DNA of 54,645 nt from positions 1 to 54,645 of the forward strand of contig JBAYJY010000009.1 of the NCBI GenBank assembly GCA_041664945.1, in the 5' to 3' direction. The number at the start of each line of letters is the position of its first letter. The stretch's first letter is position 1. Source of the DNA: JBAYJY01 sp041664945 (lineage in GTDB: Bacteria > UBP15 > UBA6099). This document shows, in pieces, positions 45,520 to 54,047 of the stretch. A program made the translations under genes and the position numbers. The notes beneath the pieces were generated by a model. The model did not search any database. It saw nothing but the letters and a program-made list of their open reading frames with translations, and was not told the origin of the DNA.

Positions 45520-46242
45520 TTATTTCCCTGTCGGAACGAATAGAATGCGGCCGCAGCGCTGGCAGTAAACAAGTCCGTCGCCGTAATCGAGTTTCTGCTG
45601 GGTCGAAAGGCTGACTTCCACGTTGCAGCCCGAGCAGACCCCTTCTTCGATCTTCGCTATGGCGACTCCCTCGCGTTCCCTCTGCAGTCTCTGGTATGTC
45701 CCGAGCAGCGATTTGTTCTCGAAATTCTTGAACCTCTTGCGCTCGGCCTTCAGTTCTTCTATACGTTTTGTGAATTCTTCCTTGCTCTTGAGCCGTCCTT
45801 CCGTGACGCTCTTATACTCCGGCTCGATCTCTTTGATCTGGTCGAGGACGCTGTTTTTCTTGATTTCGACGCCGTCCACGTTGATCATCAACTTGATTAT
45901 GTCGTCTTCGTTACTTTTTATGAGGTTATTGTGCTGTTCACGCTCTTTTTGGAGGTACTGCAAATCCTTCGGGTCCGTGTTCGGGGAGAAAAGTTTATCC
46001 TCGACCGCTTTTTTCTTGTCCTTAAGAAGGGCGATCTGATCTTGAAGCTCTTTCGCCTTATCCTTGAACGGAGTCTGCTCGCCGCTGAAACTCTCAAGCC
46101 GCGATGTGAGTTCCCTGTATTTCTTTTGAATCGGGTCCTCGTCTCGCTCGATCTGCCTGATCGACCGGACCTTATCAATGATTTCGTTGTCTATTATCTG
46201 AAGCTCATAAAGCTCCGCGAGTAGCCGTGATAATTCCGCCAT
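45520..46242 (-). CDS. Coiled-coil protein with C4 zinc ribbon (zf-RING_7 family)
   Basis: A 240-residue cytoplasmic protein with a long antiparallel coiled coil (residues 1-185; heptads such as LESFSGEQTPFKDKAKELQD and LKSKEEFTKRIEELKAERKR) and a C-terminal zinc ribbon with Cys-x-x-Cys pairs in GVCSGCNVEV and VYCQRCGRIL. The domain order and length match the widespread C4-type zinc-ribbon family. It has been linked to ribosomes or nucleic acids, but its function is not settled. GGAGG lies ten bases before the ATG. It is the first gene of a probable operon with RNase H. Confidence 0.92.
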   Translation of the reverse strand: MAELSRLLAELYELQIIDNEIIDKVRSIRQIERDEDPIQKKYRELTSRLESFSGEQTPFKDKAKELQDQIALLKDKKKAVEDKLFSPNTDPKDLQYLQKEREQHNNLIKSNEDDIIKLMINVDGVEIKKNSVLDQIKEIEPEYKSVTEGRLKSKEEFTKRIEELKAERKRFKNFENKSLLGTYQRLQREREGVAIAKIEEGVCSGCNVEVSLSTQQKLDYGDGLVYCQRCGRILFVPTGK

Positions 46243-46422
46243 TTTTCGTAAACCTCCGCCCCTTCAACTTCCGTCGACACGCTATGGACTGCGTTTTTTA
46301 GAACGGCCTATAGTATATTTGTTTCAAACGGCGTTTGCAACTGATCGGACGTGTTATATAAAATATTTTCTATTGTAAATACCTGTGTTCTATGGTATCC
46401 TATGCACAGGAGGTTGTACGAT

Positions 46423-47796
46423 ATGGAAATCGGCAGTATTTTGCCACAGCATTTTTTTCCATTTCTGGGCGGAACTTCTTTCAATGGCGGAAACAATGCC
46501 GCTATTTATCAGCTTGGCGCTCAACAGACGATTCAGAATAAGGAAACTGCGCTAAAGCAGAATTCAACCGCCCGCCTCTACCTCGACGCCCGTCAGCTTT
46601 TCAGCCGCGCAAACACTCTGCTCCCCACAAGCTGGAACACCGTATTCAACGCGCGCGCCGCAAGCGACAGCATTCCTCGCGCCGCTGAATACTCGCCCGC
46701 AAACAGCGCCAACCCGACGAACTTCAATGTCCAAGTCAGCCAGCCGGCCGGCTCCCAACCCGTTCGCACCGACTCCCTGACAGCCAATAAATCGATGAAA
46801 CTGCCGCGCTCTTATTACGAATTCGCTATCGATACCGGGCTCGAAACTTTTAAGTTCCGCGTCGAAACAAACCAGACCGACACCTACCGCGAAGTGATGC
46901 AAAAAGTCGCGGACTCGATCAACAACGCAGACGTCGGCCTCTCCGCGAAAATCGTCGACAACTACGCCGCGCCTTCATCCTACATCGAACTTCAGGGAAT
47001 CCCGCGCTCGGCCATGAGTTCCGTAACTATCATGGACACAAGCGGCGACCTGATGGAACGGCTCGGCAGTTCCACCACCCAGTACTCGGACGGCGCCGCG
47101 CAAGGCGGCCTCGAAAACGCCGTCAGCTTCTCGAAATTCTCCATCAACGGAAAAATGATGTACGGCGTGTCGAACTCCGCCGCGATATACGAAAACACCG
47201 GCATCTACCCGACCAAGCAGATAAACGCTATGGATACCCCGGCGGAAATTTACGACGCTTGGATCGCCAACGGCAAAGAGCTGATGGACATGGCGTCCCA
47301 GTCCGCGAACAATAACGTCGCAATTATGGGCGACTATCAAGGTCAGTTGCAGATCAGCGGCGCAAACTCGAACGATTCCAACATCAGCGTCCGGCCGGAC
47401 GAAAAACAGATTTCGCAGGCAGTCAGCAAATTCTTCGACGCGTTCAATCAGTTGAACGAATCGCTCGGAAACGCCGGCGCCTATGGATTCAGCGAAGCGC
47501 GCAGCTTCCTCACAGGCGTTATGAGTTCGAATCTCGCGACGCTGTCCTCGCTCGGAATCGAAAACAACGGCAACGGTTTCCAAGTCGACCGCAGCAAACT
47601 CGAAAGCCAGGTCCGAACCGGAATCGAGGACGTTAAAGAAATCTTCGGCGGCGCAAACGGAATCGCCTCGAAAACAATCTTCGGCATCGAGAAAGTTCTA
47701 TACGCGCCGATGTTCAACCTCACCGTCTTCACAAAAAACGTCGGCGCCACCACGAAACTGGATATCGCCGGTCTCCTGAAAGACATCTCTTCCTGA
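46423..47796 (+). CDS. fliD: FliD-like flagellar cap (hook-associated protein 2)
   Basis: A 457-residue protein from ATG 46423, which follows AGGAGG; the frame opens earlier at 46351 but that part lacks a start signal. It has no signal peptide, as expected for flagellar type III export. An N-terminal helical region (NKETALKQNSTARLYLDARQ) leads to NFNVQVSQPAG and FAIDTGLETFKFRVETNQT, where FliD proteins hold the D2 entry. The C-terminus shows the FliD pattern LSSLGIENNGNGFQVDRSKL and DVKEIFGGANGIA. It should cap the filament tip and promote flagellin assembly. It stands alone, with no fliS or flagellin beside it. A candidate promoter (TTGTAA, 17 bp, TGGTATCCT) ends only about seven bases before the ribosome-binding site. 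Confidence 0.75.
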   Translation: MEIGSILPQHFFPFLGGTSFNGGNNAAIYQLGAQQTIQNKETALKQNSTARLYLDARQLFSRANTLLPTSWNTVFNARAASDSIPRAAEYSPANSANPTNFNVQVSQPAGSQPVRTDSLTANKSMKLPRSYYEFAIDTGLETFKFRVETNQTDTYREVMQKVADSINNADVGLSAKIVDNYAAPSSYIELQGIPRSAMSSVTIMDTSGDLMERLGSSTTQYSDGAAQGGLENAVSFSKFSINGKMMYGVSNSAAIYENTGIYPTKQINAMDTPAEIYDAWIANGKELMDMASQSANNNVAIMGDYQGQLQISGANSNDSNISVRPDEKQISQAVSKFFDAFNQLNESLGNAGAYGFSEARSFLTGVMSSNLATLSSLGIENNGNGFQVDRSKLESQVRTGIEDVKEIFGGANGIASKTIFGIEKVLYAPMFNLTVFTKNVGATTKLDIAGLLKDISS

Positions 47797-47858
47797 AATC
47801 GTTTCTATTAGTCAACATTCAGATTCCATATTCTCATGCATATATATCGCTTCGAGTT

Positions 47859-47893
47859 CGGGATTGCTTCGGCAAAAACGCCTCGCAATGACG
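47859..47893. repeat. CATTGCGAG-type dispersed repeat, copy 1
   Basis: On the minus strand it reads CGTCATTGCGAGGCGTTTTT and then GCCGAAGCAATCCCG, the same ends as the other copies with a variable centre. Confidence 0.7.
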
Positions 47894-47908
47894 AGCTTGG
47901 CGTTCAGT

Positions 47909-47946
47909 ATTGCTACGTCGTCAAAAACCGCCTTCTCGCAATGACG
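47909..47946. repeat. CATTGCGAG-type dispersed repeat, copy 2
   Basis: The minus strand reads CGTCATTGCGAGAAGGCGG, then GACGACGTAGCAAT: the same termini with a different centre. Confidence 0.6.
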
Positions 47947-47977
47947 TATTTTTGTTGTTTTTGAATGCGCAAAACCG

Positions 47978-48013
47978 CGTCGTTGCGAGGAACGAAGCGA
48001 CGAAGCAATCCCG
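47978..48013. repeat. CATTGCGAG-type dispersed repeat, copy 3 (inverted)
   Basis: The plus strand reads CGTCGTTGCGAGGAACGAAG and then CGACGAAGCAATCCCG, opposite in orientation to copies 1 and 2. Confidence 0.7.
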
Positions 48014-48165
48014 GACTAATAAGCGAATTTGAACTTAGCCATATTCCGTTTTTCTTTCCGCAAGTGAAATCCCGCGCCCCGCGCATTACAATATAAAATG
48101 ATTTCAGCCTGAATCCGCCATATATTGGGTTTGGGAGCGCTGATTCAAAACTGATGAGATGCGAT

Positions 48166-48190
48166 GTAGGGGCGGATTTCAAATCCGCCC
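48166..48190. repeat. GTAGGGGC-type palindrome, copy 2
   Basis: GTAGGGGCGGATTTCAAATC then CGCCC; the stem is GGGCGGATTT/AAATCCGCCC, ten perfect pairs. It lies within the upstream extension of the protease frame. Confidence 0.75.
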
Positions 48191-48216
48191 TTGGAATGCG
48201 GACGGATAAAGGACCG

Positions 48217-49353
48217 ATGAGAGACAAAAAGCAATTCCCGACTTTCGACTTCGACAACTTTTACGTTCTTCAGGAACTGATAGTTAAATATTTTGAAATC
48301 GAAACTGTTGGACTGCTCGGAGACATGGCGCGCGTTATTTACGAGAAAGAGAACGCGGATCGCGGCGAGATTCAGCGCGCGTTCGCGGCGGCGGGCTACA
48401 AGCCGCATTTCAGCGCCGCCGGCGGACGGAAAACCTGCGTGCTCGTGCCGACGCGCGGCGCGGCCGCGAAGTCGCGCATCAAGGAAAAGCGCATCGCGTG
48501 GGCGCTGTTTGTCACAACGCTAATAACAACATCCATGGCCGGCTGGTACTTCGCTTCGGATATGGCGAAAACCAGCGACATCGGGAAAATATGGCCGATG
48601 GCTTTAAGCTATTCCGTCTGCCTGCTGCTTATCCTCGGCTCGCACGAGCTGGCGCATAAATGGGCTTCGCGCCGCAATGGGATAGACTCTTCGCCGCCTT
48701 TCTTCATTCCTGTTCCAGCAATCTTCCCGACCGCCCACGAGCTCTTATTCATTTCTTTCGGAACAATGGGCGCTGTCATACGCGTGAAATCGCCCATGCC
48801 GAACCGCAACGCGGCTGTCGGGCTCGGCATCAGCGGCCCTCTCGCCGGCTTCCTCGTCTCTCTGCCGATCATGATCGCCGGTCTTCTTATGTCAAAAGTG
48901 ACGCCTATCCCTTTACACATTGAAAAGGACACCATAATGGTGGGCCAGCCGCTGATTCTCTTTCTGCTTCAACGACTGCTGGTCCACGTTCCCGAGGGAT
49001 ATACGTTAAATTTCCACCCGGCCCTGATAGCGTCGTGGATCGGAATGTTCGTGACCAGCCTGAACCTGATACCAATTGGACAACTCGACGGCGGCCACAT
49101 CGCGCATGCAATTCTTGGCGGGAAACGCTTCCGTATTCTTTGCCTCGTTCTAATAGGTATACTTGCTTGCATGAGCTATTTCTGGCCGGGATGGCTGCTC
49201 TGGGCGGTGATCGGCTACCTGCTGACGCGCCGCGGTTACCCGAAAACCATGAACGAAGAAGAACCGCTTACCCCGCTTTCGCGCGCGGCGGCGGTCGCCG
49301 GGCTCTTACTCCTCATCGCTACCTTCATGCCAATTCCAATTGTTATTTTTTAA
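48217..49353 (+). CDS. Site-2-type membrane metalloprotease (M50 family)
   Basis: A 378-residue membrane zinc protease that should cleave within or near the bilayer. The zinc ligands are in LLILGSHELAHKWASRR (HExxH), and the third ligand is the Asp of LNLIPIGQLDGGHI. At least six hydrophobic segments are visible, and MPNRNAAVGLGISGPLAGFL is typical of the EGY/cyanobacterial-type M50 subgroup. A soluble N-terminal part (about 95 residues) precedes the membrane domain. The frame is open to 48154, but that upstream part is a dispersed palindrome (VGADFKSALG in translation), so I use ATG 48217, just after AAAGGA. The substrate is unknown. Confidence 0.9.
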   Translation: MRDKKQFPTFDFDNFYVLQELIVKYFEIETVGLLGDMARVIYEKENADRGEIQRAFAAAGYKPHFSAAGGRKTCVLVPTRGAAAKSRIKEKRIAWALFVTTLITTSMAGWYFASDMAKTSDIGKIWPMALSYSVCLLLILGSHELAHKWASRRNGIDSSPPFFIPVPAIFPTAHELLFISFGTMGAVIRVKSPMPNRNAAVGLGISGPLAGFLVSLPIMIAGLLMSKVTPIPLHIEKDTIMVGQPLILFLLQRLLVHVPEGYTLNFHPALIASWIGMFVTSLNLIPIGQLDGGHIAHAILGGKRFRILCLVLIGILACMSYFWPGWLLWAVIGYLLTRRGYPKTMNEEEPLTPLSRAAAVAGLLLLIATFMPIPIVIF

Positions 49354-49443
49354 TATTGTGTCGCCATTACGCAACCGCTATCGCCGGCTCTCGGCCGAGG
49401 GGCGAGCATGCTGTTGTTAACGCAAGCGACGCTATTCGCGTTC

Positions 49444-49468
49444 GTAGGGGCGCAGCATGCCGCGCCCT
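49444..49468. repeat. GTAGGGGC-type palindrome, copy 3
   Basis: GTAGGGGCGCAGCATGCCGC then GCCCT; an imperfect GGGCGC/GCGCCC hairpin very similar to copy 1 (shared AGCATG centre). Confidence 0.65.
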
Positions 49469-49561
49469 TCATTAAATGGATTCCGTATAGTTATTAGCCC
49501 AATGTCAAATATCATCAAACGGCAGTATTGCCGTTTAATTTCATAGGTGCGCGCAAATTTA

Positions 49562-49638
49562 ATGCGTAAATGATACGTAAAAGATACGTAATTCATGCGT
49601 AAAAGGTGTGTAAAAAGTGTGCAGTTTATGCGTTTTGG
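49562..49638. repeat. Seven tandem 11-bp iteron-like repeats
   Basis: Consecutive units are ATGCGTAAATG, ATACGTAAAAG, ATACGTAATTC, ATGCGTAAAAG, GTGTGTAAAAA, GTGTGCAGTTT and ATGCGTTTTGG, with no gaps. The consensus is ATRCGTAAAAG; the last two are the weakest. Confidence 0.75.
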
Positions 49639-49808
49639 AGCCCTCAAACAGCTTTTTATTGATCATTTTCATGCTTTTTGGTGAGTTTTTAAAACTCAAT
49701 CTGTATACAATAGTTCTGTTCTCTGAATCCCGCTGATTTCTGTATGTTTTTTAGCTTTTGCCGTGTTCTTGGTTCTGTTTTTTGCTGTTTGCTGTTTTTC
49801 GCGCTTTT

Positions 49809-49892
49809 TGCTGAGTTCTGGATTCTGGATTCTGAGTTCTGTTTTAATCTTTCAGCTTTTCCCTTTCTACCTTCTACTTTCTGCCCTCTACT
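49809..49892 (-). repeat. Twelve-unit degenerate heptad tract
   Basis: On the minus strand twelve exact 7-bp steps read AGTAGAG, GGCAGAA, AGTAGAA, GGTAGAA, AGGGAAA, AGCTGAA, AGATTAA, AACAGAA, CTCAGAA, TCCAGAA, TCCAGAA and CTCAGCA: consensus NNNAGAA. Looser heptads (CAGCAAA) continue on the 49780 side. Confidence 0.75.
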
Positions 49893-50053
49893 GTTTTTCG
49901 CGCGAAGCGCTTTGGATTGCGGTGGTCTCGACACCGCTTTGTCATGTCGCGCATTAGCGAAGGCGGCGATCGCTCACAGCGCTTCAAAGCGGCAGCGCCG
50001 CTTTATATGCAAAAATCCATCTTGATATTCTAATTCTTCGCGATATTCTTTTT

Positions 50054-52108
50054 CTATTTCGCAACCGAAGCCGGGCCGTGCAGCGCGGCGGAAACGTCGG
50101 CCATCTGCAACGACAGCAGCTTCTGTTCGCGCGGGCGGCCTTCGTGGTCCAGTTCCCGGATCGTATAGTATTCCTTAAGCATGTATTCGAGTTCGGGAGT
50201 TCCCTTCCGTCGCATTTCTTCAGCGTTCAGCTTGCTCGTGAACATTACGCGCCCGAGATTCTGAACGACCTGTTTCTGAACCGGAATAATCCGCTTGACG
50301 GCGCCGATCGCGATGTCTTTGACAAACGGCAACCCCGGCGGGCTGAACGTCGTCATCCTGTGGACGATCTTGTCGAGTCCGGACGGAACGCCTTCCGGAT
50401 GCGGCGTGAGCGCCCGTTCGGGAAGCGTGTCCTGCTCGATGCCGAGTCCGCACAAGTTCGCGAAGGCGCGCTGCATCTGCCAGCCGCGCTCGCCGAGAGC
50501 GGAGAGTTCGGCCAGAGTCCAGCCCATGCCGGTCGCCGCGTTCAGCGCTGGCAGAATGTGCCGCTTGAACGAAAGAGGCCATGCGACGAACATGCACATG
50601 ACGGCCGAGCCGAGTATGGCGCCGAGATTTTCTGACAGCGCGACCATTTCCGCCTTGCCCTTTTTCGAGAGCGGCTGGTAGCCGCCTGTCAGCCCCATTT
50701 CGGGGTAGGTGTAGACACCCATTTCGAGAACCATGTCGAGGTGCGTGATGTGGCAGGCGCCGCGCGGCGATGTTGTGAAGGCGAGCGCGAGGCCGTGGTA
50801 GGCGCGCGGGTCGTGCATCGGGGCTTCGAGGCCCTTCGAGTGGACGGCGAATTTTTCGGACCCGCGTCCGATCTTGTCGCTCATCCGCTTCACGCCGTCC
50901 GCTATGAAGCCGCCGACGCCCTCGCGCCGCGCGGTCAATTCGAGCAGCCGGAGAAGTTGCTCCGAATCGCCCCATTTAAGCGTCATGCCGCCGGTGTCGC
51001 CCTCCCCTATCAGCCCGCGTTCGAAACATTCGGTCAGAAAAGCGATCGCGCTTCCCGCCGATATCGTGTCCATTCCCATTTCATTGCATATCACGTTCGC
51101 CGCGCAGACCGCTTCGAGGTCGTCGATCAACTGCATTGTGCCCATGGCGGCGGCGGTTTCATACTCCGGGCCGGCGGCATTCTCCATCTTGTGCAGACCG
51201 TCCGGGATTGTGACCGACCGCTTGCAGGCCACCGGGCAGGCGTAACACGCCCGCTTGCCCGAAAGTATCGTGTCCGCCATCGCTATCCCGTTCAGCTTGT
51301 CCGAGCCCTCTTCCCAGTTGGCGACGCTCCAGTTCTTCGTCGGCACGTCGGAGACGAGCATGCCAAGCTGCATCGTGCCGTCCGTTCCGTATGACGTGTA
51401 CGACGAGCAGGTGACGTCGTCCTTTATGATTTTCATGATTTTTTCGCGAACGGCCTTGAACTCGTCTTCATCGAACAGTTCCGGTTTCTTCTTTCCTCGA
51501 ACAGCGACCGCTTTGAGATTCTTCGAGCCCATCACGGCGCCCATCCCTGTGCGGCCCGCGAAGTTGTGGTCCCCGGCGGCCACGCATGCGAACAGAACTT
51601 TGTTTTCCCCTGCGGGTCCGATGCTGATCGCGCGGCAGCCTTTTTCGCTCTGCTCGGCGGCGATCGCTTTTCTCGTCTCGGAAGTCGTCTTTCCCCAGAG
51701 CGAGCCTGCCGGACACAATTTCGCCTCGCCGTCCTTAATCCATAAATAAACCGGTTCCGGCGCGGCGCCCGTGAACACGATGCCGTCGAAGCCCGCGAAT
51801 TTCAGTTCGGGCCCGAAGTGGCCGCCGGCGCTGGCTATGCCGAAACCGTTGGTGAGCGGCGAGCGCGCGGCGATCTCGAATCGGCTCGATCCGGGCAGCG
51901 TCGTTCCGACAAGCGGGCCCGTCATAACGACAAGCGCGTTGTCCGGCCCGAGCGGATCGGCCTCGTACGCCTTCAGGTCGAAGAGCAGCCGCGCGGCGAA
52001 CGCCACGCCGCCCATATAGAGTCGCGCCATGTCTTCGCTGAGTTCCCGGACTTCCGTCGTTCCCGCCGTTAAATCGACATACAGCAATTTTCCGCAGTAT
52101 CCGCGCAT
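50054..52108 (-). CDS. Tungsten-dependent aldehyde:ferredoxin oxidoreductase
   Basis: A 684-residue AOR-family enzyme oxidising aldehydes to carboxylic acids with electrons passed to ferredoxin; cytoplasmic, oxygen-sensitive. The N-terminal pterin-binding domain includes YCGKLLYVDLTAG, SPLTNGFGIASAGGHFGPEL and FAGRTGMGAVMGSKNLKA. The [4Fe-4S] ligands are Cys288, Cys291 and Cys295 (ACYACPVACKR) and probably Cys505 (SAVMCMF). The length is a little above the usual ~610-620 because of a 60-residue C-terminal extension. No molybdopterin-synthesis or MoaD-like gene is beside it, and the tungstate transport source is not in the window. It is divergent from ruvX and probably uses the extended -10 promoter at 52153. 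Confidence 0.93.
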   Translation of the reverse strand: MRGYCGKLLYVDLTAGTTEVRELSEDMARLYMGGVAFAARLLFDLKAYEADPLGPDNALVVMTGPLVGTTLPGSSRFEIAARSPLTNGFGIASAGGHFGPELKFAGFDGIVFTGAAPEPVYLWIKDGEAKLCPAGSLWGKTTSETRKAIAAEQSEKGCRAISIGPAGENKVLFACVAAGDHNFAGRTGMGAVMGSKNLKAVAVRGKKKPELFDEDEFKAVREKIMKIIKDDVTCSSYTSYGTDGTMQLGMLVSDVPTKNWSVANWEEGSDKLNGIAMADTILSGKRACYACPVACKRSVTIPDGLHKMENAAGPEYETAAAMGTMQLIDDLEAVCAANVICNEMGMDTISAGSAIAFLTECFERGLIGEGDTGGMTLKWGDSEQLLRLLELTARREGVGGFIADGVKRMSDKIGRGSEKFAVHSKGLEAPMHDPRAYHGLALAFTTSPRGACHITHLDMVLEMGVYTYPEMGLTGGYQPLSKKGKAEMVALSENLGAILGSAVMCMFVAWPLSFKRHILPALNAATGMGWTLAELSALGERGWQMQRAFANLCGLGIEQDTLPERALTPHPEGVPSGLDKIVHRMTTFSPPGLPFVKDIAIGAVKRIIPVQKQVVQNLGRVMFTSKLNAEEMRRKGTPELEYMLKEYYTIRELDHEGRPREQKLLSLQMADVSAALHGPASVAK

Positions 52109-52152
52109 TTCACACCCGCCGCAATGGTTTTAGTTACATTATTTACATTGGA

Positions 52153-52161
52153 ATTGTAGCA
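52153..52161 (-). promoter_or_regulatory. Extended -10 promoter for the AOR gene
   Basis: The minus strand reads TGCTACAAT 45 nt upstream of the AOR start, within an AT-rich patch of an otherwise GC-rich divergent gap. Confidence 0.5.
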
Positions 52162-52292
52162 TAAACGGCGCCCGCGGATAAGCCCCGTCAACCGGAACAA
52201 ATGGAAAATGCATTCTGTTTTTCTCCATGCCTATGTGTCTCTGTGGCAATTGGATTGTTGCCCTGCCCGCAAAGTTGTGTTAAGGTCTGCTC

Positions 52293-52694
52293 ATGCGAAT
52301 AATGGGAATCGACTACGGACGCGCGCGGCTCGGAATCGCGCTCAGCGACGAGAGCGGGATAATCGCGATGCCGCTTGTGGCCCTCAACGCGCGCAAGGAC
52401 CTCAAGCAGAACCTCGGCGACTTGGTGCGCGACCGGAACGTCGAGCGAATTGTGATCGGCCTCCCGCTTGACCGCAACGGAAATTCCGGCCCGATGGGCG
52501 ACGAAGTCCGCGAGTTTGCAGAGCGGGTAACCGGCTGGTTCGGCGTCGAGTGCGTGCTTTGGGACGAGCGCTACACATCAATGCAGGCGTCAGGCGCGGC
52601 CCGCAAGTCCGGCAGCGGCAAAGATAAATCGAAAAACGACATGGCCGCCGCCACCATCATCCTCCGCTCATACCTCGACAGCATCAACAGATAG
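52293..52694 (+). CDS. ruvX: Putative Holliday junction resolvase RuvX/YqgF
   Basis: A 133-residue RNase H-fold nuclease; family members act in 16S rRNA 5' maturation and possibly on branched DNA. IMGIDYGRARLGIALSD carries the first catalytic Asp, IVIGLPLDRNGNSGPMG the core loop, WDERYTSMQA the Glu/Arg motif, and KNDMAAATIILRSYLD the last Asp. The length is typical. ATG 52293 follows AAGG. It is alone on the plus strand and divergent from AOR. Confidence 0.95.
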   Translation: MRIMGIDYGRARLGIALSDESGIIAMPLVALNARKDLKQNLGDLVRDRNVERIVIGLPLDRNGNSGPMGDEVREFAERVTGWFGVECVLWDERYTSMQASGAARKSGSGKDKSKNDMAAATIILRSYLDSINR

Positions 52695-52777
52695 AAATAT
52701 AAAGACGGCGTTGGGCGTTGGACGTTAGGCTAAAAATTATCCGCGTTTTCAACATTAGTTGGAGAATAACACAAAAG

Positions 52778-52820
52778 CGTCATTGTGAGGAGGCCGTTTT
52801 TAGGCCAACGAAGCAACCCC
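52778..52820. repeat. CATTGCGAG-type dispersed repeat, copy 4
   Basis: The plus strand reads GCGTCATTGTGAGGAGGCC, then a T-rich centre, then AACGAAGCAACCCCG; slightly degenerate. Confidence 0.65.
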
Positions 52821-52843
52821 GAACTCAATTTCCATCTCCATGA

Positions 52844-52886
52844 CCGGGATTGCCGCGCCCCCTAAATGCTGGGGCTCGCAATGACG
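52844..52886. repeat. CATTGCGAG-type dispersed repeat, copy 5
   Basis: The plus strand reads CCGGGATTGCCGCGCCCCCT and ends GGGGCTCGCAATGACG: the same termini as copy 1, with a different centre. Confidence 0.65.
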
Positions 52887-52921
52887 GCTCGCGCGCTTCC
52901 GCCCAATGCCGAAGGCCGCAT

Positions 52922-53953
52922 TTATATTTTCAGATATTTTTTTGTAAGCCGGCAGTATTCGAGGGGGCGGGCGGTGTAGCTGCCCTGTTCGCTGAATGCG
53001 ATGCCGAGGCATGGCTTGCAGCGCGGGAAATACTCGCAGTCGCGGCATTCGAGGTCCTTAACGGTGAGGCTGCGGAAATAATCGAGCGCCGGGGAGTTGT
53101 TCCAGATTTCCTCGAAGGTCTTTTCCCTGAGATTGCCGACGGGTTCGCGGATGACCGAGCATGGCACGAGGTCGCCGTTCGGCAACACCGTCGGGAACCT
53201 GCCGACGACACACCATTCGGTGATCGGCGTTTCCGGCGTATAGCGCTCGGGAACGCTCTCGGGGTCCGGGTTAAGATACCTGTCCCACGGGATGGGGAGT
53301 TCGCCGAGCAGCGAGTCGCCGACGCGGTGGTCGAGCGGCATCGCGCAACCGTCCTCGCGGGATATCATCAGCGCGCCGAACTGGAAGTGGATCCCTTCTC
53401 TCGCGAAGAACTCCTGCGTTTCCTTATGGAAAGCCGCATTTTCAGCCATGAGCATGCAGAAGACGGCGATCGGGATTCCGGCGTCGCGGAGCGCAAAAAG
53501 CGTTTCTGTCGTTTTGCGGAATGAGCCGGGAACCTGAGTGACGGCCTCGTGGACTTCCGCCCGGCCGCCGTAGCCGCTGACGTTGACGCTGATCAGCTTA
53601 TCGACATTTCGTTTCAGCAACTCGACGTGGTCCGGCCGGAGAAGCGTGGCGTTCGTTTGAACGTTGACGAGAAAATCGAGCTCGAATATAGCTTCAAGAA
53701 GTTCATAGGCGTCGGGCCGCGCGAAGATTTCGCCGCCGGTGACATTCAGATGCGAGGCGCCCGCCGCCTGAAGCTGCGGCAGGATTTTGCGCAGGTCGGC
53801 AACCGTCAGCTCGCCGCAGGGCTTCTCGTCGCACGCCACCTTGCAGTGGACGCAGCGCAAATTGCAAAGCCGCGTCAGTTCGAGCCGCACCTTAACCGGC
53901 ACGCTCAGCCGCGCCATCCGCCTGTAAAAATTTATCAAACGGCCCTGTTCCAA
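52922..53953 (-). CDS. Radical SAM/SPASM-domain protein
   Basis: A 343-residue radical SAM enzyme starting at TTG 53953, with GAGGA seven bases upstream. The cluster motif is TRLCNLRCVHC (Cys30, Cys34, Cys37), and VTGGEIFARPD is the SAM-contact region. The C-terminus is a full SPASM set: CVVGRFPTVLPNGDLVPCSV, NLREKTFEEIWN, LECRDCEYFPRCKPCLG and LEYCRLTKKYL, so two auxiliary [4Fe-4S] clusters are likely. SPASM enzymes often modify ribosomal peptides or carry out enzyme maturation, but no precursor peptide, partner or transporter is adjacent. It is flanked by dispersed repeats and divergent from hisD. Confidence 0.92.
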   Translation of the reverse strand: MEQGRLINFYRRMARLSVPVKVRLELTRLCNLRCVHCKVACDEKPCGELTVADLRKILPQLQAAGASHLNVTGGEIFARPDAYELLEAIFELDFLVNVQTNATLLRPDHVELLKRNVDKLISVNVSGYGGRAEVHEAVTQVPGSFRKTTETLFALRDAGIPIAVFCMLMAENAAFHKETQEFFAREGIHFQFGALMISREDGCAMPLDHRVGDSLLGELPIPWDRYLNPDPESVPERYTPETPITEWCVVGRFPTVLPNGDLVPCSVIREPVGNLREKTFEEIWNNSPALDYFRSLTVKDLECRDCEYFPRCKPCLGIAFSEQGSYTARPLEYCRLTKKYLKI

Positions 53954-54047
53954 CGCTTTATCCTCGCCGCCTAGCGTCTTTCAAAGCTATTATACCAGTT
54001 ATTCTTCGTGAGCGCGATTTTCGCTGTACGCCCTGTTTTCGCCGCCG

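Larger units (their letters stand above)
47797..48216. other. Intergenic region packed with dispersed palindromic repeats
   Basis: 420 bp between the FliD-like gene and the M50 protease. It contains three CATTGCGAG-type elements (47859-47893, 47909-47946, 47978-48013) and one GTAGGGGC-type palindrome (48166-48190). No other gene was seen. Confidence 0.7.
49354..50053. other. 700-bp gene-free region with several short-period repeats
   Basis: It separates the convergent protease and AOR genes. It holds a GTAGGGGC palindrome (49444), a seven-unit 11-bp repeat (49562-49638) and a twelve-unit heptad tract (49809-49892). Open frames here are low-complexity and lack start signals. Confidence 0.75.

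Noticed and set aside
49744..50025. 93-codon hydrophobic frame upstream of the AOR stop
   Set aside because: It is the translation of the T-rich heptad tract and has no start signal.
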